A stretch of 19,132 nucleotides of DNA from an uncultured Oscillospiraceae bacterium (GTDB taxonomy: Bacteria; Bacillota; Clostridia; Oscillospirales; Oscillospiraceae), in the NCBI GenBank assembly GCA_934623575.1, contig CAKTVL010000028.1, positions 1 to 19,132 of the forward strand. Direction: 5' to 3'. Shown one piece after another: positions 12,945 through 19,132 of the stretch. Both the position numbers and the translations under genes were made by a program. The first letter of the stretch is position 1; every line of letters starts with the position of its first letter. The notes under the pieces were generated by a model. The model ran no database searches. It saw nothing but the letters and a program-made list of their open reading frames with translations, and had not been told where the DNA came from.

Positions 12945-15533
12945 TCACTTTCTGGCATAGGGGGTGTTCTTCAGCGGCAGGTCGTACTCCCGCTCCCCGG
13001 TCAGGCGGTAATAGGCGTCCGCAATGGCCGGCGCCGTTGGGATAGACGTGATCTCGCCGATGCCGATGGCGCCGCCGGCCACGTTCAGCCCCGGCTTCTC
13101 CACCACGATGGCCTGGATCTCCGGCGGGATCTGGTTGGCCCGGAACAGCCCCAGCGTGCCGTATTTGGCGGTGGGCCTGCACGTTTCGTCGATGGGATAC
13201 TGCTCCGTCAGGGCGTAGCCCATGGACATGACCACGCCGCCCTCGATCTGCCCCTCGATGCTCAGGGGATTCACGGCCTTGCCCACGTCGTGGGCGGCCA
13301 CCATCTTCTTGATCCGGCCGGTGTTCTTGTCCAGCACGCACATCTGCGTGGCGTAGCCGTAGGCCACATGGCTCACCGGGTTGGGCACGTCCGCGCCCAG
13401 CGGGTCGGTCTTGGCCAGATACTCGCCGTAGAACTCCTGCCCCTTCAGGTCGGAGAGGGTCTTGCCGCCGTCCAGCTCCGCCTTCAGCTTCTCGCAGGCG
13501 CGGCGGGTGGCCTCGCCGGTGACCAGCGTCTGGCGGGAGCCGGAGGTATCGCCGGAGTCCGGCGCGATCCAGGTATTGCTGCGCTCATAGACGATATCGT
13601 CCCGGTGCAGCCCGGTATTGGTGACCACCACCTGCACCAGCACGGTGCCCAGCCCCTGGCCGATACAAGACGCACCGGAGTAGATATGCACCTTGGCGTC
13701 GTCCTCCACGATGAGCTTGCAGCGGCCCCAGTCGGGAATACCCACGCCCACGCCGGCGTTCTTCATGGCGCAGGCGATGCCCACCGGGTCGCCGTTGGCC
13801 ACCGCCTCGTCATAGGCGGGCTTGATGGCCTCCAGCGTCTCCACCAGGCCGGTGGAGTCGTCCACGATCTGGCCGTTGGGCAGCACGCCGCCGGGCCGGA
13901 TGGCGTTGCGGTAGCGGATCTCCCAGGGGCTGATGCCGATCAGGTCGGCCATCTGGTTCAGCAGCGTCTCGGTGCAGAAGCAGGTCTGGGTGACGCCGAA
14001 GCCCCGGAAGGCCCCGGCCGGGGGATTGTTGGTGTAGTAGGCGTGGCCCTCGATCTCAAAATTCTCGTAGGCATACGGCCCTGCGGCGTGGGTGCAGGCG
14101 CGCTCCAGCACGGGGCCGCCCAGGGAGGCAAAGGCCCCGGTGTCGGAGGTAACGCTGGCCTTGACGCCCTGAATGATGCCGTTCTCGTCGCAGCCCATGG
14201 TAAAGTCCATGTCCATGCTGTGGCGCTTGGGATGGACGAGAATGGATTCCTGCCGGCTGAGCTTGAATTTGACGGGCCGCCGGGTCAGGTAGCACAGCAG
14301 CGCCGCGTGGTGCTGCACGGACATATCCTCCTTGCCGCCGAAGCCGCCGCCCACCAGGCAGTTCTGCACCAGGCAGTGGTCGTAATCCACGCCCAGCATG
14401 CCGGCGCACTCGTGCAGGGTGGTGTGGGCGCTCTGGTCGGTGGTCAGCAGCTTCACGCCGCCGTTGTCCAGCGGCAGCGCCACGCAGCACTCCGGCTCCA
14501 GAAATGCGTGCTCGGTCCACGGCGTGGAGAAATGCTCCGTCAGCACATATTTGGAATTTTTGATGGCGCCCTCCGCGTCCCCGCGGGAGACGTGCTTATA
14601 CGCCTGCACGTTGCTCTCGTCGCCCTCGAACACCAGCGGCGCGTCCGGCGCCGCGGCCTCGGCGGGGCTGTGGATGGCGGGCAGGACCTCATACTCCACC
14701 TTCACCAGCTTTTTGGCGCGCTCCACCGTTTCCTGGTCCACGGCGCAGATCAGCGCCACGCTGTCGCCCAGATAGTGGGTCAGCTCGCCCACGCCAATCA
14801 GCGTGGGCTGGTCCTTTTTCAGATGCCCCACGTTGACCTTGCCGGGGATGTCCTTCTGGGTGGCCACACAGACCACGCCCGGCAGCGCCTCGGCTGCGGA
14901 GGTATCGATAGACAGCACCCGCGCCCGGGCATACTGGCTGCGCACCGCGCCGCCGTAGCACATGCCGTCCACATACACGTCGTCGGGGTACTGGCCGTAG
15001 CCCAGCACCTTCTCCTCCACGTCCAGACGGTGGACGCGGGAGCCCATTTTCCAGTCGTCGGCGGAGGCCTGGGGCAGCTTGCCCTCCCGGAATATCCTGG
15101 CCGCCAGCAGAATGCCGTCGATGATCTTCACATAGCCGGTGCAGCGGCAGATATTGTTGCGGATGGCGAAGGCGGCCTCCTCCCGGGTGGGGTCGGGGTT
15201 CACGTCCAGCAGCCCCTTGGCGGAGATGACCATGCCGGGGATGCAGAAGCCGCACTGTACCGCGCCGGCCTCGCCGAAGGCGAAGGTATAGACCTGCTTT
15301 TCCCAGTCGGACAGTCCCTCCACGGTGACGATGCTCCTGCCCTCCAGTTTGTCCGTCTGGGGGATGCAGGCCTTGGTGGGCTTTCCGTCGATCAGCACGT
15401 GGCAGGTACCGCAGGCACCCTCGCTGCAGCCGTCCTTCACAGAGGTCAGGTGCAGCGTGTCCCGCAGGTAGCGGATCAGCTTCTGGTTCTTCTCCACAGT
15501 GACGGCCTGGCCGTTCACGGTAAATGTCGCCAT
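12945..15533 (-). CDS. Fused [2Fe-2S]/molybdopterin xanthine dehydrogenase, no FAD domain (possibly selenium-dependent type)
   Basis: The 862-residue protein joins an iron-sulfur module and a molybdenum hydroxylase module. The N-terminal plant-type [2Fe-2S] domain has Cys36, Cys41, Cys44 and Cys56; the helical second cluster has Cys94, Cys97, Cys129 and Cys131 (QCGFC, CRCTGY). The catalytic part shows GGGFGGKE, AFRGFG, CIGQGLGT and GIGE (Glu827). The Glu, Arg and final Glu correspond to the purine-binding and catalytic residues of xanthine dehydrogenases (bovine Glu802, Arg880, Glu1261), which favours purine over aldehyde as substrate. No FAD domain or adjacent FAD-subunit gene is present, so electrons must leave through another partner. 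Anaerobes carry such fused forms as selenium-dependent xanthine dehydrogenases, but no selenium-cofactor gene lies in this window. The start at 15533 is set by its ribosome site; an upstream in-frame ATG lies at the edge of that site. Confidence 0.88.
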   Translation of the reverse strand: MATFTVNGQAVTVEKNQKLIRYLRDTLHLTSVKDGCSEGACGTCHVLIDGKPTKACIPQTDKLEGRSIVTVEGLSDWEKQVYTFAFGEAGAVQCGFCIPGMVISAKGLLDVNPDPTREEAAFAIRNNICRCTGYVKIIDGILLAARIFREGKLPQASADDWKMGSRVHRLDVEEKVLGYGQYPDDVYVDGMCYGGAVRSQYARARVLSIDTSAAEALPGVVCVATQKDIPGKVNVGHLKKDQPTLIGVGELTHYLGDSVALICAVDQETVERAKKLVKVEYEVLPAIHSPAEAAAPDAPLVFEGDESNVQAYKHVSRGDAEGAIKNSKYVLTEHFSTPWTEHAFLEPECCVALPLDNGGVKLLTTDQSAHTTLHECAGMLGVDYDHCLVQNCLVGGGFGGKEDMSVQHHAALLCYLTRRPVKFKLSRQESILVHPKRHSMDMDFTMGCDENGIIQGVKASVTSDTGAFASLGGPVLERACTHAAGPYAYENFEIEGHAYYTNNPPAGAFRGFGVTQTCFCTETLLNQMADLIGISPWEIRYRNAIRPGGVLPNGQIVDDSTGLVETLEAIKPAYDEAVANGDPVGIACAMKNAGVGVGIPDWGRCKLIVEDDAKVHIYSGASCIGQGLGTVLVQVVVTNTGLHRDDIVYERSNTWIAPDSGDTSGSRQTLVTGEATRRACEKLKAELDGGKTLSDLKGQEFYGEYLAKTDPLGADVPNPVSHVAYGYATQMCVLDKNTGRIKKMVAAHDVGKAVNPLSIEGQIEGGVVMSMGYALTEQYPIDETCRPTAKYGTLGLFRANQIPPEIQAIVVEKPGLNVAGGAIGIGEITSIPTAPAIADAYYRLTGEREYDLPLKNTPYARK

Positions 15534-15542
15534 AGTGTATCT

Positions 15543-15548
15543 CTCCTT
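15543..15548 (-). promoter_or_regulatory. Ribosome binding site deciding the xanthine dehydrogenase start
   Basis: The minus strand reads ATGAAGGAGAGATACACTATG. The AAGGAG immediately follows the upstream in-frame ATG (15551) and is about 10 nt from the second ATG (15533), so the second is the real start, giving MATFTVNGQ. A GCCCAG/CTGGGC hairpin (15552-15566) sits directly upstream of this site. Confidence 0.75.
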
Positions 15549-15580
15549 CATGCCCAGCGTCTGGGCGTATATTCTATGTC

Positions 15581-15609
15581 ACTATAGCACAGGAACGACG
15601 GAAAAACAA
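15581..15609 (-). promoter_or_regulatory. Promoter of the xanthine dehydrogenase gene
   Basis: On the minus strand TTGTTT (15609-15604) and an extended -10 TGC-TATAGT (hexamer 15586-15581) are 17 bp apart. The start near 15574 gives a leader of about 41 nt. A CCGGA-N4-TCCGG inverted repeat (15611-15624) lies right behind the -35 and could be an operator. Confidence 0.65.
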
Positions 15610-15666
15610 GCCGGAAAAGTCCGGTATTTGGGCAAAACGTGATAGTATTCGGAAGATAACGACAGC

Positions 15667-15692
15667 AAAAAGAGGCCGCCCCTTCGGGCGGC
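15667..15692 (-). terminator. Intrinsic terminator of the two-component operon
   Basis: GCCGCCC and GGGCGGC (15675-15681 with 15686-15692) form a stem with a GAAG loop on the minus strand, followed shortly by TTTTT (15671-15667). It lies 24 nt after the kinase stop codon and separates that operon from the xanthine dehydrogenase promoter. Confidence 0.88.
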
Positions 15693-15715
15693 TCCTGCGT
15701 ATATTCAGCGTATCC

Positions 15716-17038
15716 TCACTGTACCGGCAGCACCGGCAGCATCACCTTCAGGCAGAACTGCCCCTGCCCCGCGGAGAACTCGCACAGTCCCCCGTTGCGC
15801 TGGGCGATGGCCCGGATACTGCGGCAGCCATAGCCGTGGCCCGCCCGGTCGCTGACGGGCACGCCGTCCCGCATGGGCACCTCACCGGTGCAGGGGTTGC
15901 GCACCTCGATCAGCAGCTTGTTCTGCCGCACCCCGCAGTACAGCGACACCTGCCGCTGCGCCGCCGGCAGCGCCGCCACGGCGTGCAGGGCGTTTTCCAG
16001 GGCGTTGCTCAGCAGCGAGCACAGCTCCGTGTCGGAGATGGTCAGGGCGTCCGGCAGCCGGGCCTCCACGGTCAGCTCCGTGTCCTGCCGCTGCGCCTTG
16101 TCCGTAAAGGAGGAGCACAGCAGGTTCACCAGCTGGTTCTCGCAGAAGCGCCGGGGCGTGATGGCCTCGATGTCCGCCTGGACTTTTCGGATGTAGTCCA
16201 CCGCCTGGCCGCTCTCCCCCGCCGACAGCAGGCCGTCCAGCATATTCAGGTGGTGGCGCATATCGTGCTGATAGACAGCGGTCTGCGTCTCCATGCGGCG
16301 CAGGCTGTCCATCTCCGCCTGGGACTGCTCCAGCTCCGCCTCCAGCATGGACCGCTGCATCTCCGCGTCGGCACGCTTCTGCGCCTGGGCGTGAAAGGCC
16401 GGGAGGAACAGGATGTAAAACGTCACCAGCACCGTGGGCAAAAACTCGTTGATGGCCTGTATCCCGGCATACAGGGCGTTGGAATAGACCGTGGTGGCGT
16501 AGTCGAACAGGTAATACACCATGGGCAGGCTGCCGAACAGCAGCAGCGCCGACCGGGAGGAGGTCATGGTGGCGTAGGCGGGCTTCACCAGAAAGCGGTT
16601 GAACAGCCAGAACAGCGCCACCAGCAGCACCAGATAGACCAGATCCGCCAGCACGGCGCTGCGCGTCAGCGCCTCCACCGCGTTTTTCCCCCATTTCAGG
16701 GGCTGGCAGCACAGATAGGCGGTACAGGTGCTGACCGCGGCCACATCCAGGGGCTTTTTCAGCGCCAGCACCAGGATCAGCACCAGCGGCCCGTGTACGA
16801 TCAGCGGATAGAGCCGCTCTGTGGCGGACACGCCCAGCACCAGGCCGAACAGGGTCTGCAGCAGCAGGAACACCGGGCACAGCAGCCCCACCAGGCGCTT
16901 CTGCTGCTTGTCGGCGCAGCCGCCGGACAGCGCCACGCTTAAAAACAGCCCGTAGATCAGCACCATTCCATAGTTGAACACATCCAGCAGGGAGCGGAGG
17001 TCCATGTCAAAGACCGCCGTGTCAAAGGCCGTACTCAT
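15716..17038 (-). CDS. GHKL-type sensor histidine kinase (AgrC-like)
   Basis: The 440-residue protein has about six to seven hydrophobic segments in residues 20-215 (about 20-40, 47-70, 78-93, 127-148, 163-181, 196-215). A coiled-coil-like stretch follows (220-250), then the phosphoacceptor region YQHDMRHHLNML with His258, the N box LLSNALENALHA (Asn345, Asn349) and the glycine box GHGYGCRSI (401-408). This is the layout of LytTR-partnered kinases such as AgrC. Its start overlaps the stop of the response regulator by 4 nt (ATGA), with GGAGGGA upstream, indicating translational coupling. The signal is unknown; no AgrD-like peptide gene or AgrB protease is visible nearby. A terminator follows. 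Confidence 0.92.
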   Translation of the reverse strand: MSTAFDTAVFDMDLRSLLDVFNYGMVLIYGLFLSVALSGGCADKQQKRLVGLLCPVFLLLQTLFGLVLGVSATERLYPLIVHGPLVLILVLALKKPLDVAAVSTCTAYLCCQPLKWGKNAVEALTRSAVLADLVYLVLLVALFWLFNRFLVKPAYATMTSSRSALLLFGSLPMVYYLFDYATTVYSNALYAGIQAINEFLPTVLVTFYILFLPAFHAQAQKRADAEMQRSMLEAELEQSQAEMDSLRRMETQTAVYQHDMRHHLNMLDGLLSAGESGQAVDYIRKVQADIEAITPRRFCENQLVNLLCSSFTDKAQRQDTELTVEARLPDALTISDTELCSLLSNALENALHAVAALPAAQRQVSLYCGVRQNKLLIEVRNPCTGEVPMRDGVPVSDRAGHGYGCRSIRAIAQRNGGLCEFSAGQGQFCLKVMLPVLPVQ

Positions 17039-17754
17039 GCGTCCCTCCCGGAAAACAGCAGCTCCAGATAGTCCTTCTGCAGCTGGCTGTACAGCAGGCG
17101 CGACACCGGGATATTGTGCCCGGAGAAGGTGATGACCCCGGCCGGGGACAGCTTCTCCGCCTGCAGCATGTTGACGATATAGGACCGGTGCACCCGCATG
17201 AACTCCGGCCGAGCCAGCAGCGCGCCCTCATACTCCCGCATGGGGGCGGTCATCTCATGCACGGTGCCGTCGGTCATGTTGAAATACAGCTGCTTGCCGT
17301 TGACCTCCACAAAGCTCAGCTGGGCGAAGGGCAGGCGCACCAGCGCCCCGCCGGAGCGGATGGTCAGGCCGTCCTGGGGCCGCTGCTCCCGCAGGTACAG
17401 CTGGTCCAGCACCGGATACAGCAGCCTGGCGCTGACGGGCTTCAGCAGATACTCCAGCGCCCGGACGCCGTAGCTCTCATAGGCAAAGCCGGGCGAGGTG
17501 GTCAGAAACACGATGTCCGCCGCCGCGTCGAACAGCCGGATCTCCCGGGCGGCCTCCATGCCGCTCATGCCGGGCATCAGCACATCCAGCAGATACAGGG
17601 TGAAGCGCTCGGTGCGGGCGGCATCCAGCAGCTGCGCGGCGCTGCGGAAGCTCTGAAAGCGGACGTTGGCCCGGCGGTCCGTCTGCCAGGCCTCCAACAG
17701 GGCCGTGATCTTCTCCAGCTCCTCGATCTGGTCGTCGCATACGGTGATATACAT
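17035..17754 (-). CDS. LytTR family response regulator (AgrA-like)
   Basis: The 239-residue protein has a receiver domain with acidic pocket Asp7-Asp8, phosphoacceptor Asp57 (YLLDVLMPGMSG), Thr85 and Lys105 (EYLLKPV). A C-terminal LytTR DNA-binding domain follows (about 135-235), with FVEVNGKQLYF and RVHRSYIVNM. Regulators of this type bind pairs of 9-bp direct repeats about 12 bp apart and usually activate transcription. The start has a GAGGAGGGG site. It is first in the two-gene operon with its kinase. Exactly such a repeat lies upstream of its promoter, suggesting autoregulation. Confidence 0.94.
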   Translation of the reverse strand: MYITVCDDQIEELEKITALLEAWQTDRRANVRFQSFRSAAQLLDAARTERFTLYLLDVLMPGMSGMEAAREIRLFDAAADIVFLTTSPGFAYESYGVRALEYLLKPVSARLLYPVLDQLYLREQRPQDGLTIRSGGALVRLPFAQLSFVEVNGKQLYFNMTDGTVHEMTAPMREYEGALLARPEFMRVHRSYIVNMLQAEKLSPAGVITFSGHNIPVSRLLYSQLQKDYLELLFSGRDA

Positions 17755-17807
17755 GCGCTTCCCCTCCTCTTCTCTCGGCCTTTCGCGGCTTTTCGACGTC
17801 TGTTTTC

Positions 17808-17836
17808 ATTATAATATATCACACCTGCCGCTGCAA
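17808..17836 (-). promoter_or_regulatory. Promoter of the two-component operon
   Basis: On the minus strand a perfect TATAAT (17813-17808) lies 17 bp downstream of a weak -35 TTGCAG (17836-17831). The predicted start is near 17801, giving a leader of about 46 nt. A weak -35 with a flanking repeat upstream is typical of an activated promoter. Confidence 0.75.
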
Positions 17837-17842
17837 GGCCAA

Positions 17843-17872
17843 CATTTCACGGGTCATAACGCGCATTTCACG
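17843..17872. promoter_or_regulatory. Direct repeat 9-12-9, candidate LytTR operator
   Basis: CATTTCACG occurs at 17843-17851 and again at 17864-17872, identical over 9 bp with a 12-bp spacer (21 bp start to start). This is the geometry known for LytTR regulators such as AgrA and ComE. The near copy ends 6 bp upstream of the -35 of the response regulator gene; the repeats are centred near -46 and -67 of that promoter. Confidence 0.65.
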
Positions 17873-17903
17873 CCGCGCCGCCCCCTGCCCGCCCCGGGTC
17901 TGT

Positions 17904-17909
17904 TAAGAT
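17904..17909 (+). promoter_or_regulatory. Possible -10 element of the LemA-like/bactofilin operon
   Basis: TAAGAT lies about 40 bp before the first ATG of the plus-strand operon, with no recognisable -35 (GC-rich CCCCCT in that place). The predicted start near 17916 places the two 9-bp repeats near -48 and -69, mirroring their positions at the minus-strand promoter. Weak on its own. Confidence 0.35.
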
Positions 17910-17949
17910 GACCGCAACGCAGACGCATCTGCGGAGGGGGTGTTTAGGG

Positions 17950-18246
17950 ATGAACTGGATCGTTTGGTCGGTGGCGCTGGTCAGCACCACCGCGCTGGTG
18001 GCCCTGTGGTTCTGGGAGGTCCGCCGCAAGCTGCGCGAGCTGTACAGCATGGTGGAGAGCGCCCGCAGCCAGCTGACCGCCCACCAGAAGCGCGCAACCA
18101 CAGCCGCCGGCAACGCCGACATGGCAGAGATCCTGCACCGCAGCGAGAGCATCTACCGGCAGGCTGCCGGCCACTACAACGCTGTGCTGCACAGGCCGCT
18201 GGTCTATCTCCCTGGCTGTCTCATGGGCTTCCGCCCGGAAAAGTGA
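17950..18246 (+). CDS. Small single-pass membrane protein with LemA-like C-terminus
   Basis: The 98-residue protein starts with a hydrophobic helix (about 3-22, WIVWSVALVSTTALVALWFW), followed by a charged helical stretch (23-75) and the C-terminal HYNAVLHRPLVYLPGCLMGFRPEK. The YN-hydrophobic-P-hydrophobic-GF-P pattern resembles the end of LemA family proteins, which have one N-terminal transmembrane helix and a helical bundle. It is, however, about half the usual LemA length and may be a reduced relative or only a look-alike. The ATG at 17950 follows GGAGGGGG by about 8 nt; an in-frame ATG at 17908 has no ribosome site. It is divergent from the two-component operon and followed by the bactofilin gene after 77 nt. 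Function unknown; an envelope role is inference. Confidence 0.72.
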   Translation: MNWIVWSVALVSTTALVALWFWEVRRKLRELYSMVESARSQLTAHQKRATTAAGNADMAEILHRSESIYRQAAGHYNAVLHRPLVYLPGCLMGFRPEK

Positions 18247-18323
18247 CCACCTGGGTGCATATATCCAAATCAAACAATAAACACAAAACACACGATCGGG
18301 GGGGTACTACTACGCGCGATGAA

Positions 18324-18938
18324 ATGAAGAGGACTATGTTCGAGCTGTTCGGGGTAGGCGGCGAGGACGACAAGATACTGGCCGCCGGCGGGAAAAAGCA
18401 GCCCGCGGCAAAGCCCGAGCCGGTACATACCGCGCCGGCGCAGACGCCGGTGCAGCCCGTGGTAAAGGAAAAGCCCGCCAGCTATCTGGCCGCGGGCACG
18501 TCTCTGGAGGGCACCCTGCGCTCCGCCGGCGACATCGAGATCGCCGGCGCCTTCAAGGGCGAGATCATCACCACCGGCACCGTCACCCTGCGCTCCACCA
18601 TCCAGAGCAACGTCACCGCCGGCAGTCTGAAGCTCATCAGCTGCTCCCTCAACGGCGACGTCAAGACCACCGGCACCGTCACCGTCAGCGAGGATTCCCA
18701 GATCACCGGCAACATCAGCGCCAAGGAGCTGCTGTGCGCCGGCAAGGTCAACGGCGACATCGAGGTCTCCGGCGGCACCACGCTGGAGGAAAAGGCTCAG
18801 ATCAGCGGCGGCCTGGTCACCAGCACCCTGGCCGTGGTCAAGGGTGCCGTCATCCACGGCGGCGTGGAGATCAAGTCCTTCTCCGCCCCGGCCAAGGCCG
18901 ACCCCAAGCCCGAGCACAAAACCAACAAGGCCAACTGA
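18324..18938 (+). CDS. Bactofilin (polymer-forming cytoskeletal protein)
   Basis: The 204-residue protein has a charged, proline/alanine-rich N-terminal tail (1-52). A bactofilin beta-helix core follows (about 54-185), made of short repeating turns such as SLEGTLRSAGDIEIAGAFKGEI, GDVKTTGTVTV and GKVNGDIEVSGG, and then a short Lys/Pro-rich tail. Bactofilins polymerise without nucleotides into filaments at the membrane and act in shape, wall synthesis or as scaffolds. The start is uncertain. The ATG at 18324 has only a G7 run about 19 nt upstream, and the ATG at 18336 has AAGAGG too close (3 nt). The open frame extends upstream across the LemA-like gene, but with no family resemblance. The product lies between a small membrane protein and a zinc-ribbon protein on the same strand, probably one operon. 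Confidence 0.9.
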   Translation: MKRTMFELFGVGGEDDKILAAGGKKQPAAKPEPVHTAPAQTPVQPVVKEKPASYLAAGTSLEGTLRSAGDIEIAGAFKGEIITTGTVTLRSTIQSNVTAGSLKLISCSLNGDVKTTGTVTVSEDSQITGNISAKELLCAGKVNGDIEVSGGTTLEEKAQISGGLVTSTLAVVKGAVIHGGVEIKSFSAPAKADPKPEHKTNKAN

Positions 18939-18956
18939 CGGCCGTCACGCAATTCC

Positions 18957-18973
18957 CGTCCGCACCGCGGACG
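18957..18973 (+). repeat. Short hairpin between bactofilin and zinc-ribbon genes
   Basis: CGTCCGC (18957-18963) pairs perfectly with GCGGACG (18967-18973) around a 3-nt loop. No U-run follows, so it is unlikely to terminate transcription; the next gene begins 22 nt later with its own ribosome site. Confidence 0.45.
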
Positions 18974-18995
18974 CTGATACCGGGAGGTATATATC

Positions 18996-19132
18996 ATGGG
19001 TCTGTTCAGCAACAACAAAAAGCTCTGTCCCCTCTGCGGCGCGCCCACGCCCCGCCTGCTGCCCACCAAGGTGGAGGATATGCCGCTGTGCAAGGAGTGC
19101 GCGGCGAAGATCGACCTGCCCGGCGGCACGCT
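18996..19132 (+). CDS. Zinc-ribbon protein, N-terminal fragment (DUF4428-like)
   Basis: The first 45 codons are present and the frame is open to the right edge. The peptide starts MGLFSNNKKLCPLCGAP and continues with MPLCKECAAK, giving two CxxC pairs about 18 residues apart that can bind one zinc ion. The layout, including a short MGLFS leader, resembles DUF4428-type zinc ribbons of Firmicutes, which often precede a membrane- or lipid-associated domain. A strong GGGAGGT site lies 7 nt before the ATG. Co-directional with the bactofilin gene after a 57-nt gap. The rest of the protein is not visible, so the role is unknown. Confidence 0.8.
   Translation, partial: MGLFSNNKKLCPLCGAPTPRLLPTKVEDMPLCKECAAKIDLPGGT

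Noticed and set aside
12945..15533. In-frame TGA selenocysteine codon in the xanthine dehydrogenase
   Set aside because: The frame is uninterrupted; any selenium dependence in this family comes from the cofactor, not from selenocysteine.
15552..15566. Hairpin in the xanthine dehydrogenase leader as a molybdenum cofactor riboswitch
   Set aside because: Only a 6-bp stem with a 3-nt loop in a leader of about 41 nt, far too small for the Moco RNA motif.
12921..15587. A long open frame (about 888 codons) antisense to xanthine dehydrogenase
   Set aside because: Same composition artefact; no ribosome site, no recognisable domain, and the minus-strand gene has complete catalytic motifs.
15716..17950. 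A complete Agr quorum-sensing system
   Set aside because: The kinase and regulator are of the AgrC/AgrA kind, but I find no AgrB-like protease or AgrD-like peptide gene nearby; the small divergent protein is a membrane protein with a LemA-like end, not a peptide precursor.

Overview
The window reads as a gene-dense stretch of an anaerobic Firmicutes chromosome. GC content is high (about 60% by eye), third codon positions are strongly G/C, Shine-Dalgarno sites are strong AAGGAGG types, and promoters look like sigma-A sites. A one-piece pyruvate:ferredoxin oxidoreductase, an acyl-CoA dehydrogenase next to etfB, an AgrC/AgrA-like two-component system, a bactofilin and a fused xanthine dehydrogenase together suggest a gut-type clostridium of the Oscillospiraceae kind (Flavonifractor/Oscillibacter/Lawsonibacter-like). 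That placement is inference from gene content and style, not from a marker gene. I see no rRNA, tRNA, CRISPR array, insertion sequence or phage gene.

Region 1 (1-6990, minus strand) is a probable catabolic operon. In transcription order it holds a PLP aminotransferase, pyruvate:ferredoxin oxidoreductase (nifJ), a hydratase-2/MaoC type enoyl-CoA hydratase, a short-chain acyl-CoA dehydrogenase and the start of electron transfer flavoprotein beta (etfB), which runs off the left edge. Gaps are 18, 102, 32 and 15 nt. The set suggests amino acid -> 2-oxo acid -> acyl-CoA, followed by dehydration and reduction of an enoyl-CoA coupled to Etf/ferredoxin. The 102-nt gap after nifJ carries two mutually exclusive strong hairpins.

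Region 2 (7040-9460, plus strand) starts from a divergent promoter with a structured leader. It holds a small SGNH/GDSL hydrolase resembling the mycobacterial acyltransferase/esterase MsAcT, then a neurotransmitter:sodium symporter family transporter, and ends at a strong terminator.

Region 3 (9457-12924) holds two LysR-type regulators around a Cys/Met-metabolism PLP enzyme. The second LysR gene is divergent from the lyase across a very AT-rich 35-bp block beside a near-consensus promoter, the usual layout of a LysR regulator and its target.

Region 4 (12945-15610, minus) is a single large gene for a fused [2Fe-2S]/molybdopterin xanthine dehydrogenase without a FAD domain, with its own promoter.

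Region 5 (15667-17872, minus) is a two-gene two-component system (LytTR response regulator, then a GHKL sensor kinase overlapping by 4 nt). Its promoter is preceded by a 9-12-9 bp direct repeat of the form LytTR regulators bind. Divergent from it, region 6 (17950-19132, plus) holds a small membrane protein with a LemA-like C-terminus, a bactofilin and the start of a zinc-ribbon protein. The repeat lies midway between the two promoters, so the system may control both sides.

The best candidates for something new are the LytTR-type operator shared between the two-component system and an envelope/cytoskeleton operon, the alternative hairpins between nifJ and the hydratase, and the unusual active-site motifs of the Cys/Met enzyme and the transporter.
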